A DNA stretch of 64,000 bases from Saccharopolyspora endophytica (GTDB lineage: Bacteria; Actinomycetota; Actinomycetes; Mycobacteriales; Pseudonocardiaceae). A model generated the notes under the pieces. That model saw only the letters and a list, made by a program, of their open reading frames with translations. It was not told the origin of the DNA and searched no databases. A program made the translations under genes and the position numbers. The stretch covers positions 496,001 to 560,000 of the forward strand of contig NZ_JAGPXE010000003.1 in the NCBI RefSeq assembly GCF_018070075.1. The letters run 5' to 3'. Below are positions 53,288 to 62,717 of the stretch, in pieces. The stretch's first letter is position 1. Each line of letters opens with the position of its first letter.

Positions 53288-54289
53288 CTAGCCGCGCACG
53301 GCTCGGACGGATTCCCGGAGCGATCCGAGGGTGGCCAGGACCGAGGTGGGTTCGTAGCCGCAGTGGGCCATGCAGTTCGCGCAGCGCGGGTCGTTGCCGC
53401 GCCCGTAGGCCTCCCAGTCGGTGTCCTCCAGCAGCTCCCGGTAGCTGCTCGCGTAACCGTCGCTCATCAGGTAGCAGGGGCGCTGCCAGCCGTAGAGCGA
53501 GTAGGACGGGATGGCCCACGCCGTGCAGCCGAAGTCGATCTTGCCTTCGAGGAAGTCCAGGAACAGCGGCGAGTGGTTGAAGCGCCACCTCTTCCGCCGC
53601 CCGTCGGCGAAGACCTTCTTGAACAGCTCGCGGGTCTCGGTCACGCCGAGGAAGTGCTCCTGGTCGGGCGCCTTGTCGTAGGCGTAGGCCGGCGAGAGCA
53701 TCATCTGGTCGACCTTGAGGTCGTTGTTGAGGTAGTCGAGCACCTCGATCACCGACTGCGGCGTGTCGGTGGTGAAGAACGTCGAGTTCGTGGTCATCCG
53801 GAACCCGCGCCGCTGGGCGTCCTTCACGTTGTCCACGGCTTGGGCGAACACGCCCTTCTTGCACACCGAGGCGTCGTGGCGCTCCTCCATCCCGTCGATG
53901 TGCACGGCGAAGGAGAAGTACGGCGAGGGCTCGAACGCGTCGATCTTGCGCGGCATGAGCAGCGCGTTGGTGCACAGGTAGACGAACTTCTTGCGCTTGA
54001 CCAGTTCCTTGACCAGCACGTCGATCTCGGGGTGCATCAGCGGTTCACCCCCGGCGATGGACACCACCGGGGCACCGCACTCCTCGACCGCGGCCAGCGC
54101 CTGCTCGACCGGCATCCGCTGCTTGAGCACGCTCGCCGGGTGCTGGATCTTCCCGCAGCCCGCGCAGGCCAGGTTGCAGGCGAACAGCGGCTCCAGCTCC
54201 AGGGTGAGCGCGAACTTCTCGCGCCGGGCCAGCTTCTGCTTCATCAGGTACGCACCGACGCGAACGGCTTGGCGCACGGGAATGCCCAT
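53288..54289 (-). CDS. hpnH: Hopanoid biosynthesis radical SAM protein HpnH
   Basis: A 333-residue radical SAM enzyme that joins the 5'-deoxyadenosyl group to diploptene, giving adenosylhopane, the first step of C35 side-chain extension. The iron-sulfur motif is CNLACAGC (CxxxCxxC) near residue 38; IAGGEPLMHPEIDVL and CTNALLMP are SAM-domain blocks. The C-terminal CANCMAHCGYEPTS is a Cys-rich region characteristic of HpnH. Last gene of the leftward hopanoid operon, two bases after hpnG. Confidence 0.94.
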   Translation of the reverse strand: MGIPVRQAVRVGAYLMKQKLARREKFALTLELEPLFACNLACAGCGKIQHPASVLKQRMPVEQALAAVEECGAPVVSIAGGEPLMHPEIDVLVKELVKRKKFVYLCTNALLMPRKIDAFEPSPYFSFAVHIDGMEERHDASVCKKGVFAQAVDNVKDAQRRGFRMTTNSTFFTTDTPQSVIEVLDYLNNDLKVDQMMLSPAYAYDKAPDQEHFLGVTETRELFKKVFADGRRKRWRFNHSPLFLDFLEGKIDFGCTAWAIPSYSLYGWQRPCYLMSDGYASSYRELLEDTDWEAYGRGNDPRCANCMAHCGYEPTSVLATLGSLRESVRAVRG

Positions 54290-54291
54290 GG

Positions 54292-54951
54292 TTACAACGC
54301 CTCCTCACAGGTCGTGCGAAGTTCCGGTGGGATGTGGCGGCCCCAGCGCCGCAGGCAGGAACCCACGGCGTGCAGCCGCGCCAGCCCGGACATCGCCCTG
54401 TGGACGGTCCCGGGCCGCAGCAGGGGTTGTTGCGCGGTGTCGACCACGACGCGCACGACCGCCAGCGGCCGGTGCCCCGCGGCCTGGGCCAGCACCGCCG
54501 ATTCCATGTCCACCGCGAGCGCACCCGTTGCGGCGAGCTCGGCGCGGCGCTGACCTCGGACCAGCGCGTCGGCGGTCACGACGGGCCCGCAGCGCACCGG
54601 GAACCCGCTGCGCGTGAGCTCGGCGGCCAGCGAGTGGGCGGTGTCGCAGCGCAGCACCTCGCGGTGGCCGCGCAGTTCGTCGGCGACGATCACGTCCCCG
54701 CTGCGCACCTCCGGCGACAGACCGCCCGCCAAACCGGCGATCACCAGCACGTCGAAGTCGGCGGCCAGCAGCCGGACGGCGCTGCTCGCGCTGCGGCGCG
54801 GCCCGTACCCGGTGCGGCGCACCGTCACCGAATCGGCTCCGAGCCCGGCGGTGCGCAGGGCTTCCTGGCCGGTCACGGCCCCGCCGAGGGCGGAGCGCAG
54901 CGCGCTGGCCTCCAGTCGCATCGGCGCGCAGATCAGCATCCTCATCGACAT
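54292..54951 (-). CDS. hpnG: Hopanoid-associated nucleosidase/phosphorylase HpnG
   Basis: A 219-residue MTA/SAH-nucleosidase-like protein that releases adenine from adenosylhopane to give ribosylhopane. Family blocks: VLIVAGLAGGLSPEVRSGDVI-type region (IAGLAGGLSP), VVTADALV, and the nucleoside-binding LAVDMESAVLAQAA. The start at 54951 lies one base after the shc stop; 54945 is an alternative, both near GGGGAG. Sequence follows HpnH in the pathway and precedes it in the operon. Confidence 0.9.
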   Translation of the reverse strand: MSMRMLICAPMRLEASALRSALGGAVTGQEALRTAGLGADSVTVRRTGYGPRRSASSAVRLLAADFDVLVIAGLAGGLSPEVRSGDVIVADELRGHREVLRCDTAHSLAAELTRSGFPVRCGPVVTADALVRGQRRAELAATGALAVDMESAVLAQAAGHRPLAVVRVVVDTAQQPLLRPGTVHRAMSGLARLHAVGSCLRRWGRHIPPELRTTCEEAL

Positions 54952-54952
54952 G

Positions 54953-56893
54953 TCACTCCCCGTCCCGCAGGTAGCGCCCGAGCGCGGCCAGCGGGAAGAT
55001 CACCCGGTACAGGTGGTAGTTGATGTAGAAGTCCCCGGGGAACCCGGTCCCGGTGAACTGGGGTTCGTCCCAACCGCCGTCGGCGCGCTGGCTTCGGGCC
55101 AGGTAGCCGATCCCGCGGCGCACCGCGTCGGTGTCGTGCCTGCCCACGGCCAGCAGCGCCATCAGCGCCCAGCCCGTCTGGGACGCCGTGGAGGTGCCCC
55201 GTCCGATCCACTGAGGATCGTCGTACGAGCGCAGGTCCTCGCCCCAGCCACCGTCGTCGTTCTGGTGGTTCTCCAGCCAGCGCACGGCGTCCCGCAACGC
55301 GCGGTGCTGGCGGTCCACTCCGGCCGCGACCAGGGCGGGCACGACGGCACCGGTGCCGTAGACGTGGTTGGCGCCCCACCGCCCGAACCACGACCCGTCG
55401 CGCTCCTGGTTGGACAGCAGCCACTTCACCCCGCCGCGCAGCACCTCGTCCTGCTCGCCGAGGACGGCCAGCGCCTCCACCACGTGGGCGGTGACGTCGG
55501 CCGACGGCGGGTCGATGACCTCGCCGAAGTCGCAGAACGGCAGCTTGCGCACCAGCTGCCGGGTGTTGTCGGCGTCGAACGCGGCCCAGCCGCCGTCCTT
55601 GGACCGCATCCCGCGCAACCAGCGGAGGCCGCGCGCGATCGCACCGCGCACGGCGTCGGTGTCGGGGTGCTCGACGCGGTGGAGCGCGAGCAGCACCTCG
55701 GCGGTGTCGTCGATGTCGGGGTAGATGTCGTTGTCGAACTCGAACGCCCAGCCGCCCCCGGCTGGCAGCTCCGGGCGCTTGACCGACCAGTCGCCCTTGA
55801 CCCGGATCTCCTCGGCCAGCAGGTAGTCCACCGCTCGCCGCAGCGACGGGTGGTCGGCGGGAACACCGGCGTCGCGCAACGCCTGCACGCCCAGAACCGT
55901 GTCCCACACCGGCGACTGGCACGCCTCCAACCTGCGCACGGTGCCCTCGGGCGTCTGCTCGCGGACCAGGAACCGCTCCAGGCCGCCGAGGCCCTTGGCG
56001 ATCACCGGGTGGTCCATCGGGTAGCCGAGCAGGTGCAGCGCGAGGATCGAGTACACCCACGGCGGCTGGATGCCGCCCCACGAGCCGTCGGCCTCCTGAC
56101 GCGCCACGATCCACTCGGCCGCGCGCCGCATCGCGTGCGTGCGCAGCGTTTTTACCGGATGCCGGTGGTAGCGGTGCAGAACGCGGTCGAGGGCGTGGAA
56201 GCCGTAGCCCCAGGACCACTCGCGCTTCGGCGGCACCGCAGGCCGTCCGGTGCGCAGCTCCCGCAGGTCGATGCCCAGGTCGCGGCACGGGCGCAGGGTG
56301 CACACCACGGTCAGCGGCACCACGGTCTGACGGGCCCAGCAGGCCCAGTCGGAGACGTTGAGCGGGCACCACTCGGGCAGCAGCACCACTTCCGGTGGCA
56401 TGACGGGCAGGTCGTCCCAGGACCACTCGCCGAACAGCGCCAGCCAGATCCGGGTGAACACCCGGGTTCCCTCCAGACCACCGCTGGCCAGGATCCAGTC
56501 CCGGGCGGCCCGCATGTGCGGGGCGTCGGCGTCGTCACCGGCGAGCTTGAGGGCCGCGTACGCCTCGACCGTGGTGGACAGGTCGCCGGGGCCGCCGTGG
56601 AAGTTCGCCCAGGTGCCGTCCTCGCGCTGCTGGGAGCGGATCCAGCGGGCGGTCTGCGCGGTTTCCGCGGAGGTGCGGATGCCGAGGAACTGCCGCAGCA
56701 GCAGGTCCTCGACGTCCATGGTCACGTTGGTCTCCAGCTCGCCCTTCCACCAGCCCTCCGGGCTCTGCAGCGACAGCAGGTGGTCGCGGGCGGCCAACGC
56801 CGCCGTCCGGGCGTCGGCTCGCGCCGCTCCCTGGCTGGGAATCTCGGCGGCGCTGGTGGCCGATCGCGTGGGCTGTTGCAGCTGTTCGGTCAA
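54953..56893 (-). CDS. shc: squalene-hopene cyclase
   Basis: A 646-residue class II terpene cyclase that folds squalene into hopene/hopanol. The protonating DXDD motif is DIDDTAEVLLAL near residue 370. Six QW-type repeats are visible (QREDGTWANFHGG, QEADGSWGGIQPP, SKDGGWAAFD, QERDGSWFGRWG, QNDDGGWGED, QRADGGWDEP). Monotopic membrane protein by family. The TTG start at 56893 lies five bases after GGAGG and overlaps the stop of the polyprenyl synthase gene (TTGA). Length fits the family (about 630-680). Confidence 0.96.
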   Translation of the reverse strand: MTEQLQQPTRSATSAAEIPSQGAARADARTAALAARDHLLSLQSPEGWWKGELETNVTMDVEDLLLRQFLGIRTSAETAQTARWIRSQQREDGTWANFHGGPGDLSTTVEAYAALKLAGDDADAPHMRAARDWILASGGLEGTRVFTRIWLALFGEWSWDDLPVMPPEVVLLPEWCPLNVSDWACWARQTVVPLTVVCTLRPCRDLGIDLRELRTGRPAVPPKREWSWGYGFHALDRVLHRYHRHPVKTLRTHAMRRAAEWIVARQEADGSWGGIQPPWVYSILALHLLGYPMDHPVIAKGLGGLERFLVREQTPEGTVRRLEACQSPVWDTVLGVQALRDAGVPADHPSLRRAVDYLLAEEIRVKGDWSVKRPELPAGGGWAFEFDNDIYPDIDDTAEVLLALHRVEHPDTDAVRGAIARGLRWLRGMRSKDGGWAAFDADNTRQLVRKLPFCDFGEVIDPPSADVTAHVVEALAVLGEQDEVLRGGVKWLLSNQERDGSWFGRWGANHVYGTGAVVPALVAAGVDRQHRALRDAVRWLENHQNDDGGWGEDLRSYDDPQWIGRGTSTASQTGWALMALLAVGRHDTDAVRRGIGYLARSQRADGGWDEPQFTGTGFPGDFYINYHLYRVIFPLAALGRYLRDGE

Positions 56894-57897
56894 AGCTTCC
56901 TCCGTACGATGAATTCGGCGAGCTCTCCCAGTGCGGCGGTGTCGCCCAGCGATCCGACTTCCAGCTGCGCCTCCGCGAGGTCGAGCCGGCGGCGGCACTC
57001 CCGCCGCGTCCAGTCCTCGGATCCGGCGCGGCGCACCATCTCGGCGGCTTCGCACAGCTGCGCCTCGGTGAGCTGTTCGGGCTGCTCGTAGAGCTCCCAC
57101 AACCGCTCCCCCGCTGCCGTTCCGGAGGTCAGGGCGTGCACCACCGGGACCGATTTCTTGCGGGTGCGCAGGTCCGACAACACCGGTTTGCCGGTGACCT
57201 CCGGGTCTCCCCACAGGCCCAGCAGGTCGTCGACCAGCTGGAACGCCATCCCCAGCTCGGTGCCGTAGGCGTGCAGCGCGCGGACGCTCTCGCGCGGGGC
57301 TCCGGCGCTCAGCGGCCCGATGGAGCAGGCGCAGGCCAGCAGCGCGGCGGTCTTGTCGTGCGCCATGCCCAGGCATTCGGTGAGGTCGACGTCCTGGCGG
57401 CGTTCGAAGCCGAGATCAGCGGTCTGCCCGGCGATGAGCACCCGGGTGGTCGTCAGCAACGAGCGCACCGCGACCGCCGCGTTGGGGGCATCGGATTCCA
57501 GCAGGACCTCCGGTGCCACGGCCAGCAGCGCGTCACCGGCCAGGATCGCCGCGGAGGACCCGAAGACCGTCCAGGCGGTGGGCCGGTGCCTGCGGGAGGT
57601 GTCGCCGTCCATCACGTCGTCGTGCAGCAGCGAGAAGTTGTGCACCAGCTCCACCGCTGCCGCCGCCGGGACACCGCGTTCTGCTGTGCCGCAGGCGGTT
57701 TCGGTCGCGGCGAGGACCATCGCGGGCCGCAGCGCCTTGCCGCCCGCGTCGGTGGGGGCGCCGTCGACGCCGATCCAGCCGAAGTGGTACTCGCCGACCC
57801 GGCGGGTGTCGGCGTCCAGCCGCGCCACCGCCGAGCGCAGCGTCGGTTCCACCAGCTCCCGCGCTGTGCGCAGGGCCGGGGGCAGGAGTGTCGTCAT
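56890..57897 (-). CDS. Polyprenyl diphosphate synthase (FPP/GGPP type)
   Basis: A 335-residue trans-isoprenyl diphosphate synthase. First Asp-rich motif LLHDDVMDGD near residue 95 and second QLVDDLLGLWGD near residue 225; the family GGKALRPAMVL is at about 55. Within this operon it most likely supplies farnesyl diphosphate for HpnD, although the sequence alone does not fix chain length (the residues before the first motif, HNFSLL, are not bulky aromatics directly adjacent). ATG overlaps the hpnE stop. Confidence 0.9.
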   Translation of the reverse strand: MTTLLPPALRTARELVEPTLRSAVARLDADTRRVGEYHFGWIGVDGAPTDAGGKALRPAMVLAATETACGTAERGVPAAAAVELVHNFSLLHDDVMDGDTSRRHRPTAWTVFGSSAAILAGDALLAVAPEVLLESDAPNAAVAVRSLLTTTRVLIAGQTADLGFERRQDVDLTECLGMAHDKTAALLACACSIGPLSAGAPRESVRALHAYGTELGMAFQLVDDLLGLWGDPEVTGKPVLSDLRTRKKSVPVVHALTSGTAAGERLWELYEQPEQLTEAQLCEAAEMVRRAGSEDWTRRECRRRLDLAEAQLEVGSLGDTAALGELAEFIVRRKL

Positions 57898-59255
57898 GCC
57901 GTCACCTCCACGCTCGTCCGCGATCGCAGCTCGGCGTCGACCGCTTCGGCGGCGCGGATGCCGCTGCGCACCGCGCCTTCGGTGGTGTCCGGCCAGCCGG
58001 TGGCCGTCCACGCACCGGCGAGCACCAGGCCGGGCACCTCGGTGATCGCCGAGGGACGCAGCGCCGCGCTGCCGGGGGCCTGCCGGAAGGTGGCGTGGGG
58101 TTCGCGGGTGACGAAGAAGTCCAGCAGCTTCGCCTTCCCGACCGCGGGGAACAGCTCGCGCAGCGCCGGGAGGAAGATCTCGCGCAATTCCTCGGTCCGC
58201 ATCCCGATCTCCTGCTGCGCCGCCGACTGCGACAGCGCCAGGTACTGGCCTCGCCGGGCACCGGAGATGCGGGTGCGGTCGAAGACCCACTGCACGGGCG
58301 AGTCGAGCACGGCCGCCATCTCGTGGTCGGTGACCGCGCGGTCGAAGTGGACGTGCACGTTGACGATCGGCGAGGACGACAGCCGGGACCACTCGGCGGA
58401 TCCGCGCACCGGCAGCTCGTCGACGAGCGCTGCCGCCGCCGAGTGCGGGGTGGCCACCACGACGGAGTCGGCGTCGAGCACGCTCGCGCCCGCCTGCTCC
58501 TCGACCGGGACTTGGAAGCCCTTCGGCCCGCGGCGGATCGCGCGCGCCTTGCGCCGCAGCCGCACGTCGACGCCCGCCGCGAGCAGGGTCTGCCGCCCGG
58601 CCTCGCCGTGCAGCTCGGAGAGCGGTTGCTGCGGGACTCCGATGTCGCAGGCGTCGGCGGTTTCGAGCAGCCCGGTGCGGAACACCTTGGCGGCCAGCGC
58701 CATCGAGGCGTCGTCGGGTGCGGCGTTGAGCGCGGCCACCGCCAGCAGACCCCACAGCGCGTCGACCGCGCGCGGCGTCTCGCCCTGATCGCGCAACCAC
58801 TGGCCGAGGCTCTGCTCGTCGATCGCCGGGTCCGAAGGGTCGATGCCGCGCAGCGCGAGCGCGGTGCGCGCCGCCCGGACCCGCTGCGCCCAGTTCAGCC
58901 GCCGGTAGTTCAGCAGCGCCGGGGCCAGGTGCGCGGGCGCGCGCAGGTTCCAGCGGGTCAGCGATGTCGGTGCCGCACCCGGGCTGAGCACCGGGACGCG
59001 GAACCGCTGCTGCATCCGGACCCCGTCGGCCGCGCCGATCCTGCGCAGCAGGTCGAGGTAGGCGGTGTAGCAGCGCAGCAGCACGTGCTGGCCGGTGTCG
59101 ACGAGCAGGTCTCCGCGCGCGAACGAGTAGGTCGCCCCGCCGAGCCGGGGCCTCGCCTCCAGCAGCCGCACGGAGTACCCGCGCTCCCGGCAGTCCAGGG
59201 CAGCGGCCATGCCGGCGAGCCCACCGCCGATGACCACCACGGTCCCGCGGTTCAC
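57894..59255 (-). CDS. hpnE: Hydroxysqualene dehydroxylase HpnE
   Basis: A 453-residue FAD-dependent amine-oxidase-fold enzyme. N-terminal dinucleotide motif VVIGGGLAGMAAALDCRERG, LLEARPRLGGATYSF, GQHVLLRCYTAYLDLLRRIG, and the C-terminal FAD-contact LVLAGAWTATGWPDTTEGAVRSG-type block (AGAWTATGWP). It reduces hydroxysqualene to squalene, the third step of the HpnC/D/E route. GTG start overlaps the hpnD stop (GTGA). Confidence 0.93.
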   Translation of the reverse strand: MNRGTVVVIGGGLAGMAAALDCRERGYSVRLLEARPRLGGATYSFARGDLLVDTGQHVLLRCYTAYLDLLRRIGAADGVRMQQRFRVPVLSPGAAPTSLTRWNLRAPAHLAPALLNYRRLNWAQRVRAARTALALRGIDPSDPAIDEQSLGQWLRDQGETPRAVDALWGLLAVAALNAAPDDASMALAAKVFRTGLLETADACDIGVPQQPLSELHGEAGRQTLLAAGVDVRLRRKARAIRRGPKGFQVPVEEQAGASVLDADSVVVATPHSAAAALVDELPVRGSAEWSRLSSSPIVNVHVHFDRAVTDHEMAAVLDSPVQWVFDRTRISGARRGQYLALSQSAAQQEIGMRTEELREIFLPALRELFPAVGKAKLLDFFVTREPHATFRQAPGSAALRPSAITEVPGLVLAGAWTATGWPDTTEGAVRSGIRAAEAVDAELRSRTSVEVTA

Positions 59256-60115
59256 GGTGTCATCCCGGCCAGCGAGCGGGCCGCGACTCCGGCTTTGCGC
59301 CAGCCCGACAGCGAGGTCCGCTGGTGCATCGCCGCGTTGGGGTTGGTGGCGATGCGCACCAGCAGCTGGTGGTAGATGCCGGCCATCGAGGCGCAGCAGG
59401 CGCGCGAGCGCCGGTCCAGCATCGGCAGCAGCCGGAAGCCCTCGGTGTACCAGCGGTCGGCGCGCGCGGCCTGGAACCGCATCAGCCTGTTCCACCGCGC
59501 GCTGTCCTCGACGAACCCGCCGCCGGGCTCCAGGTGCACGCCGAAGTGCGCGAGGTCGGAGGCGGGCAGGTACACCCGCCCGTTGATCTGGTCCTCGCGG
59601 ACGTCGCGCAGGATGTTGGTCAGCTGCAGCGCCACGCCGAGCGCATCGGCCCGCGCGGTGGCGACGCGCGGATCGTCGGTGCCGAACACGCCCAGCGACA
59701 ACCGGCCGATCGAACCGGCGACGCAGCGGCAGTAGTGCAGCAGCTCGTCGAAGGTCGTGTAGCTGGTGCCGCGCACGTCGGCCTCGCAACCGTCGATGAG
59801 CTCGTCGAACGCCTCCAGCGGCAACGGCATGCGGTTCGCGGCATCGGCCAGCGCCACCAGCACCGGATCGGTCGAATCTGTCGATGCCTGGTGCACCGCC
59901 TCGCGGCAGTTCTTGAGCTCGCGCAGCTTGTCCTCGCGCGGCAGATCGCCGTCGCCGACGTCGTCCACCCGGCGGGCGAAGGCGTACACCGCCGAGAGCG
60001 CGCCGCGCTTCGGACCTGGCAGCAGCCGGATGCCGTAGGAGAAGTTGCGGGCCTGCTCGCGGGTGATCCGCTCGCACTCCTGGTAGGCGTCCCGGAACCG
60101 GGTCGGTGAGCTCAC
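59252..60115 (-). CDS. hpnD: Presqualene diphosphate synthase HpnD
   Basis: A 287-residue squalene/phytoene synthase-fold enzyme that condenses two farnesyl diphosphates. Asp-rich motifs: YAFARRVDDVGDGD near residue 45 and LTNILRDVREDQINGRVYLP near 165; RGTSYTTFDELLHYC and GSIGRLSLGVFG are intervening conserved helices. GTG start at 60115 overlaps the hpnC stop (GTGA). Acts with HpnC and HpnE to make squalene. Confidence 0.94.
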   Translation of the reverse strand: MSSPTRFRDAYQECERITREQARNFSYGIRLLPGPKRGALSAVYAFARRVDDVGDGDLPREDKLRELKNCREAVHQASTDSTDPVLVALADAANRMPLPLEAFDELIDGCEADVRGTSYTTFDELLHYCRCVAGSIGRLSLGVFGTDDPRVATARADALGVALQLTNILRDVREDQINGRVYLPASDLAHFGVHLEPGGGFVEDSARWNRLMRFQAARADRWYTEGFRLLPMLDRRSRACCASMAGIYHQLLVRIATNPNAAMHQRTSLSGWRKAGVAARSLAGMTP

Positions 60116-61020
60116 CGGGTCCCTCCCATCGAATGCAGCCGCGCCCATTCGGCGAAGGTGCGCGCCTTGCTCGGGCTGACCTGCGCGGCCAGCGGGTCGT
60201 GTCCGGCCGCGCGGAACGCGGCGACGGTGGCCAGCCCGCCCGCGACGTAGCCGGCGACGGCCACCCGGGCGGTTCCCGACAGGGCGCCGACCAGGACGCT
60301 GCCGTCGCGCAGCATCCGGCGTGCCCGGTCGACCTCGAAGCGCACCAGCCCGCGCAACGCGGTCAAGGCGCGCGGCGCGGTGAGGTCCTGCTCGTCGCAG
60401 CCGTAGCGCTCGAGGTCCTCGGTGGGCAGGTAGACGCGGCCGGCCCGGCGATCTTCGGCGATGTCCTGCAGGTTCTCCAGGATCTGCAGCGCGGTGCAGA
60501 TCCTGTCGGACAGCGCGATCAGGCCTTCCTCCGGGCGGCCGAAGACGTGCAGCACCGACTCTCCCACCGGGTTGGCCGACAGCGCGCAGTAGTCCAGCAG
60601 CCCGGCGAAGTCGTCGTAGCGCTTGACGTGCTGGTCCCACCGGTTGGCCTCGATCAGCTTGACCAGCGTGGACATCGGGATGCCGCACTCGGTGACCGTG
60701 GGCGTCAGCGCCTGCATGATGGGGATGCGCGCGGTGCCTTGGTAGGCGCGTTCGAGGTCGTGTTCGAGGAAGTCCAGCAGCGCGTCGCGGTTGCCGGGCG
60801 CCTCGTCGCCGGCGTAGTCGACGAGCCGGAAGTAGCCGTAGAGGGCGTGCAGGTGCCTGCGGACACCGCCGGGCAGGACGCGGGAAGCCACCGGGAAGTT
60901 CTCCGAACGCATTCTCGCCAGCACGGCGGCGCTGCGCGGCAGCTCCCCCGGACGCGCCGACCACTGCGGGTGTTCGGGATCCTCTCCGGACAGCGTCTCG
61001 TCCGGCAACGACAAGACCAT
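60112..61020 (-). CDS. hpnC: Hydroxysqualene synthase HpnC
   Basis: A 302-residue squalene/phytoene synthase-fold enzyme converting presqualene diphosphate to hydroxysqualene. Motifs: ALYGYFRLVDYAGDEAPGNR near residue 65 (variant first Asp motif) and LENLQDIAEDRRAGRVYLP near 185; NRWDQHVKRYDDFAGLLDYC lies between. First gene of the leftward operon: GGAGGAGGACCG precedes its ATG and no further gene lies within 375 bases upstream. Confidence 0.93.
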   Translation of the reverse strand: MVLSLPDETLSGEDPEHPQWSARPGELPRSAAVLARMRSENFPVASRVLPGGVRRHLHALYGYFRLVDYAGDEAPGNRDALLDFLEHDLERAYQGTARIPIMQALTPTVTECGIPMSTLVKLIEANRWDQHVKRYDDFAGLLDYCALSANPVGESVLHVFGRPEEGLIALSDRICTALQILENLQDIAEDRRAGRVYLPTEDLERYGCDEQDLTAPRALTALRGLVRFEVDRARRMLRDGSVLVGALSGTARVAVAGYVAGGLATVAAFRAAGHDPLAAQVSPSKARTFAEWARLHSMGGTR

Positions 61021-61108
61021 CGGTCCTCCTCCTATCCACCGGCCAGGAGGCGCAACCGGCATCGTATGAGCGCCCCTGCCGCACCGCAGGGCGAACGAAG
61101 AACCACAT

Positions 61109-61123
61109 GAATCACGGTGATTC
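61109..61123. promoter_or_regulatory. GAATCAC-G-GTGATTC palindrome, candidate operator
   Basis: A perfect inverted repeat of two 7-base arms with a single central base, 89 bases upstream of hpnC. Size and form fit a dimeric regulator site. It is the only such repeat noticed in the hopanoid promoter region. Confidence 0.5.
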
Positions 61124-61352
61124 GCGCCGGTGTTCGACCACGCACCTTCTCCCCGGTTCCATATTGGACACCGGATGCGCGCGTCCCGCGCAGACCCGCC
61201 AGCAGGTGGCCGGATCGAGTGGCCAACCCTGACCACTTTGGACTAGTCGACTACCGACTGCGACTGCGCGCGGGGGCGAGCAACGGCTCCGGGTCACCGG
61301 GTCGGCGCAGCGGAGGCCGAAGCGGATCCGGGGAGAGGAGGGCGAAGCACAA

Positions 61353-61382
61353 CGCGCCCGGCGGAGATCACCGCCGGGCGCG
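61353..61382. terminator. Perfect 12-bp hairpin after dipeptidase gene
   Basis: CGCGCCCGGCGG (61353-61364) pairs exactly with CCGCCGGGCGCG (61371-61382), AGATCA loop, 13 bases beyond the dipeptidase stop on the minus strand. Separates it from the hopanoid operon. Confidence 0.82.
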
Positions 61383-61395
61383 CGTCACGAGGAGA

Positions 61396-62589
61396 TCAGC
61401 CGTCGAGCTGGTCGATGGTGGCGATCGACGGCGACTCGGTGCGCTGCAGCTCCGCGGCCACTCGCTCGGCGTCGCGCAGCACGCGGACGGCGTTGTGCCA
61501 GGTCAGCTTGCCCAGGTCGGCGTGCGACCAGCCGCGGCGGAGCAGCTCGGCGATGAGGTTCGGGTAGCCGGAGACGTCGTCGAGGTCCTGCGGCAGGAAG
61601 ATCGTGCCGTCGTAGTCGCCACCGACGCCGATGTGGTCGATGCCGGCGACCTCGCGCATGTGGTCGAGGTGGTCGGCGACGGTCGCCGAGGTGGCCACCG
61701 GCTGCGGGTTGGCCTCCTCGAACTTGCGCAGGACCTCCTTGGCCTCCGGGGTGCCCGAGAGGTCGCTGAGGCCGTGGGCGACCAGCTCGCGCTGCGCGGC
61801 GGCGGTCCACTCCACCGACTCCTGCAGGACGAACTTGGTCACGAACGTCGCCATCGCCACGCCGCCGTTGCCGGGCAGCTGGGCGAGCACGTCGTCGGGG
61901 ATGTTGCGGGGGTGCGAGCACACGGCGCGCGAGGACGAGTGCGAGAACACCACCGGGGCACGGCTGGCGCGCAGCGCGTCGCGCATGGTCTCGGCGGCGA
62001 CGTGCGAGAGGTCGACGAGCATGCCCATCCGGTTCATCTCGCGCACGACCTCGACGCCGAAGGCGGTGAGCCCGTCGTGGGCGGGCTCGTCGGTGGCGGC
62101 GTCGGCCCAGGGGGTGTTGTCGTTGTGCGTCAGCGTCAGGTACCGCACGCCCAGGTCGTAGAAGGCGCGCAGGGTGGCCAGCGAGCAGTTGATCGAGTGC
62201 CCGCCTTCGGCGCCCATCAGCGAGGCGATCTTGCCGTCGGCGCGGGCGGCCTCGATCTCGTCGGCGGTGCGGACCAGGCGCAGCCGGTCCGGGTAGCGGG
62301 CGGCGAGGGCCTTGACGCAGTCGATCTGCTCCAGCGTGGCGCTGACCGCGGCGTCGCCCTGCAGCTCGGTGGGCACGTAGACCGACCAGAACTGCCCGCC
62401 GACTCCCCCGGCGTCCAGGCGCGCGAGGTCGGTGTGCAGCCGCCCGGTCTGGTCGGTGGCGATGTCGCGCTGGTCGAGGTCGTAGCGGACCTGCTCCCGC
62501 AGCGCCCAGGGCAGGTCGTTGTGACCGTCGAGCACCGGCGTGGCCTCGAGCAGCTCTCGGGCCTGGGCCACCACGTCCGCGTCGCTCAT
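61396..62589 (-). CDS. Membrane dipeptidase (peptidase M19 family)
   Basis: A 397-residue Zn-dependent dipeptidase of the renal dipeptidase type. Metal-site motifs: LDGHNDLPW (HxD), MGAEGGHSI (bridging Glu), [40 protein letters not shown] and the late [12 protein letters not shown]. Family members cleave dipeptides, including D-amino-acid ones, and beta-lactams. No signal peptide seen, so it is probably cytosolic. GGGGAGG four bases before the ATG. Confidence 0.93.
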   Translation of the reverse strand: MSDADVVAQARELLEATPVLDGHNDLPWALREQVRYDLDQRDIATDQTGRLHTDLARLDAGGVGGQFWSVYVPTELQGDAAVSATLEQIDCVKALAARYPDRLRLVRTADEIEAARADGKIASLMGAEGGHSINCSLATLRAFYDLGVRYLTLTHNDNTPWADAATDEPAHDGLTAFGVEVVREMNRMGMLVDLSHVAAETMRDALRASRAPVVFSHSSSRAVCSHPRNIPDDVLAQLPGNGGVAMATFVTKFVLQESVEWTAAAQRELVAHGLSDLSGTPEAKEVLRKFEEANPQPVATSATVADHLDHMREVAGIDHIGVGGDYDGTIFLPQDLDDVSGYPNLIAELLRRGWSHADLGKLTWHNAVRVLRDAERVAAELQRTESPSIATIDQLDG

Positions 62590-62717
62590 CGCGCCTCCCC
62601 AATTCACCCGGTCGGTTGTTGCTGGTGAGCATATCCGCTCGAGATCACCCGACCAGGGTCGTGTGGCACGCCGTAGATCGAATCGACGAATCGGACGTTC
62701 GGCCGCACCATCGTGAT

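Larger units (their letters stand above)
61021..61395. other. Promoter region of hopanoid operon
   Basis: 375 bases between the M19 dipeptidase stop and hpnC. Contains the dipeptidase terminator hairpin (61353-61382), a perfect 15-base palindrome (61109-61123), and a CATACGAT stretch on the minus strand near 61060 that could be a -10 element. No gene recognised. Confidence 0.55.

Noticed and set aside
54614-57091. Long plus-strand frame across the hopanoid genes
   Set aside because: Shadow of hpnG and shc; no domain and no initiation signal.
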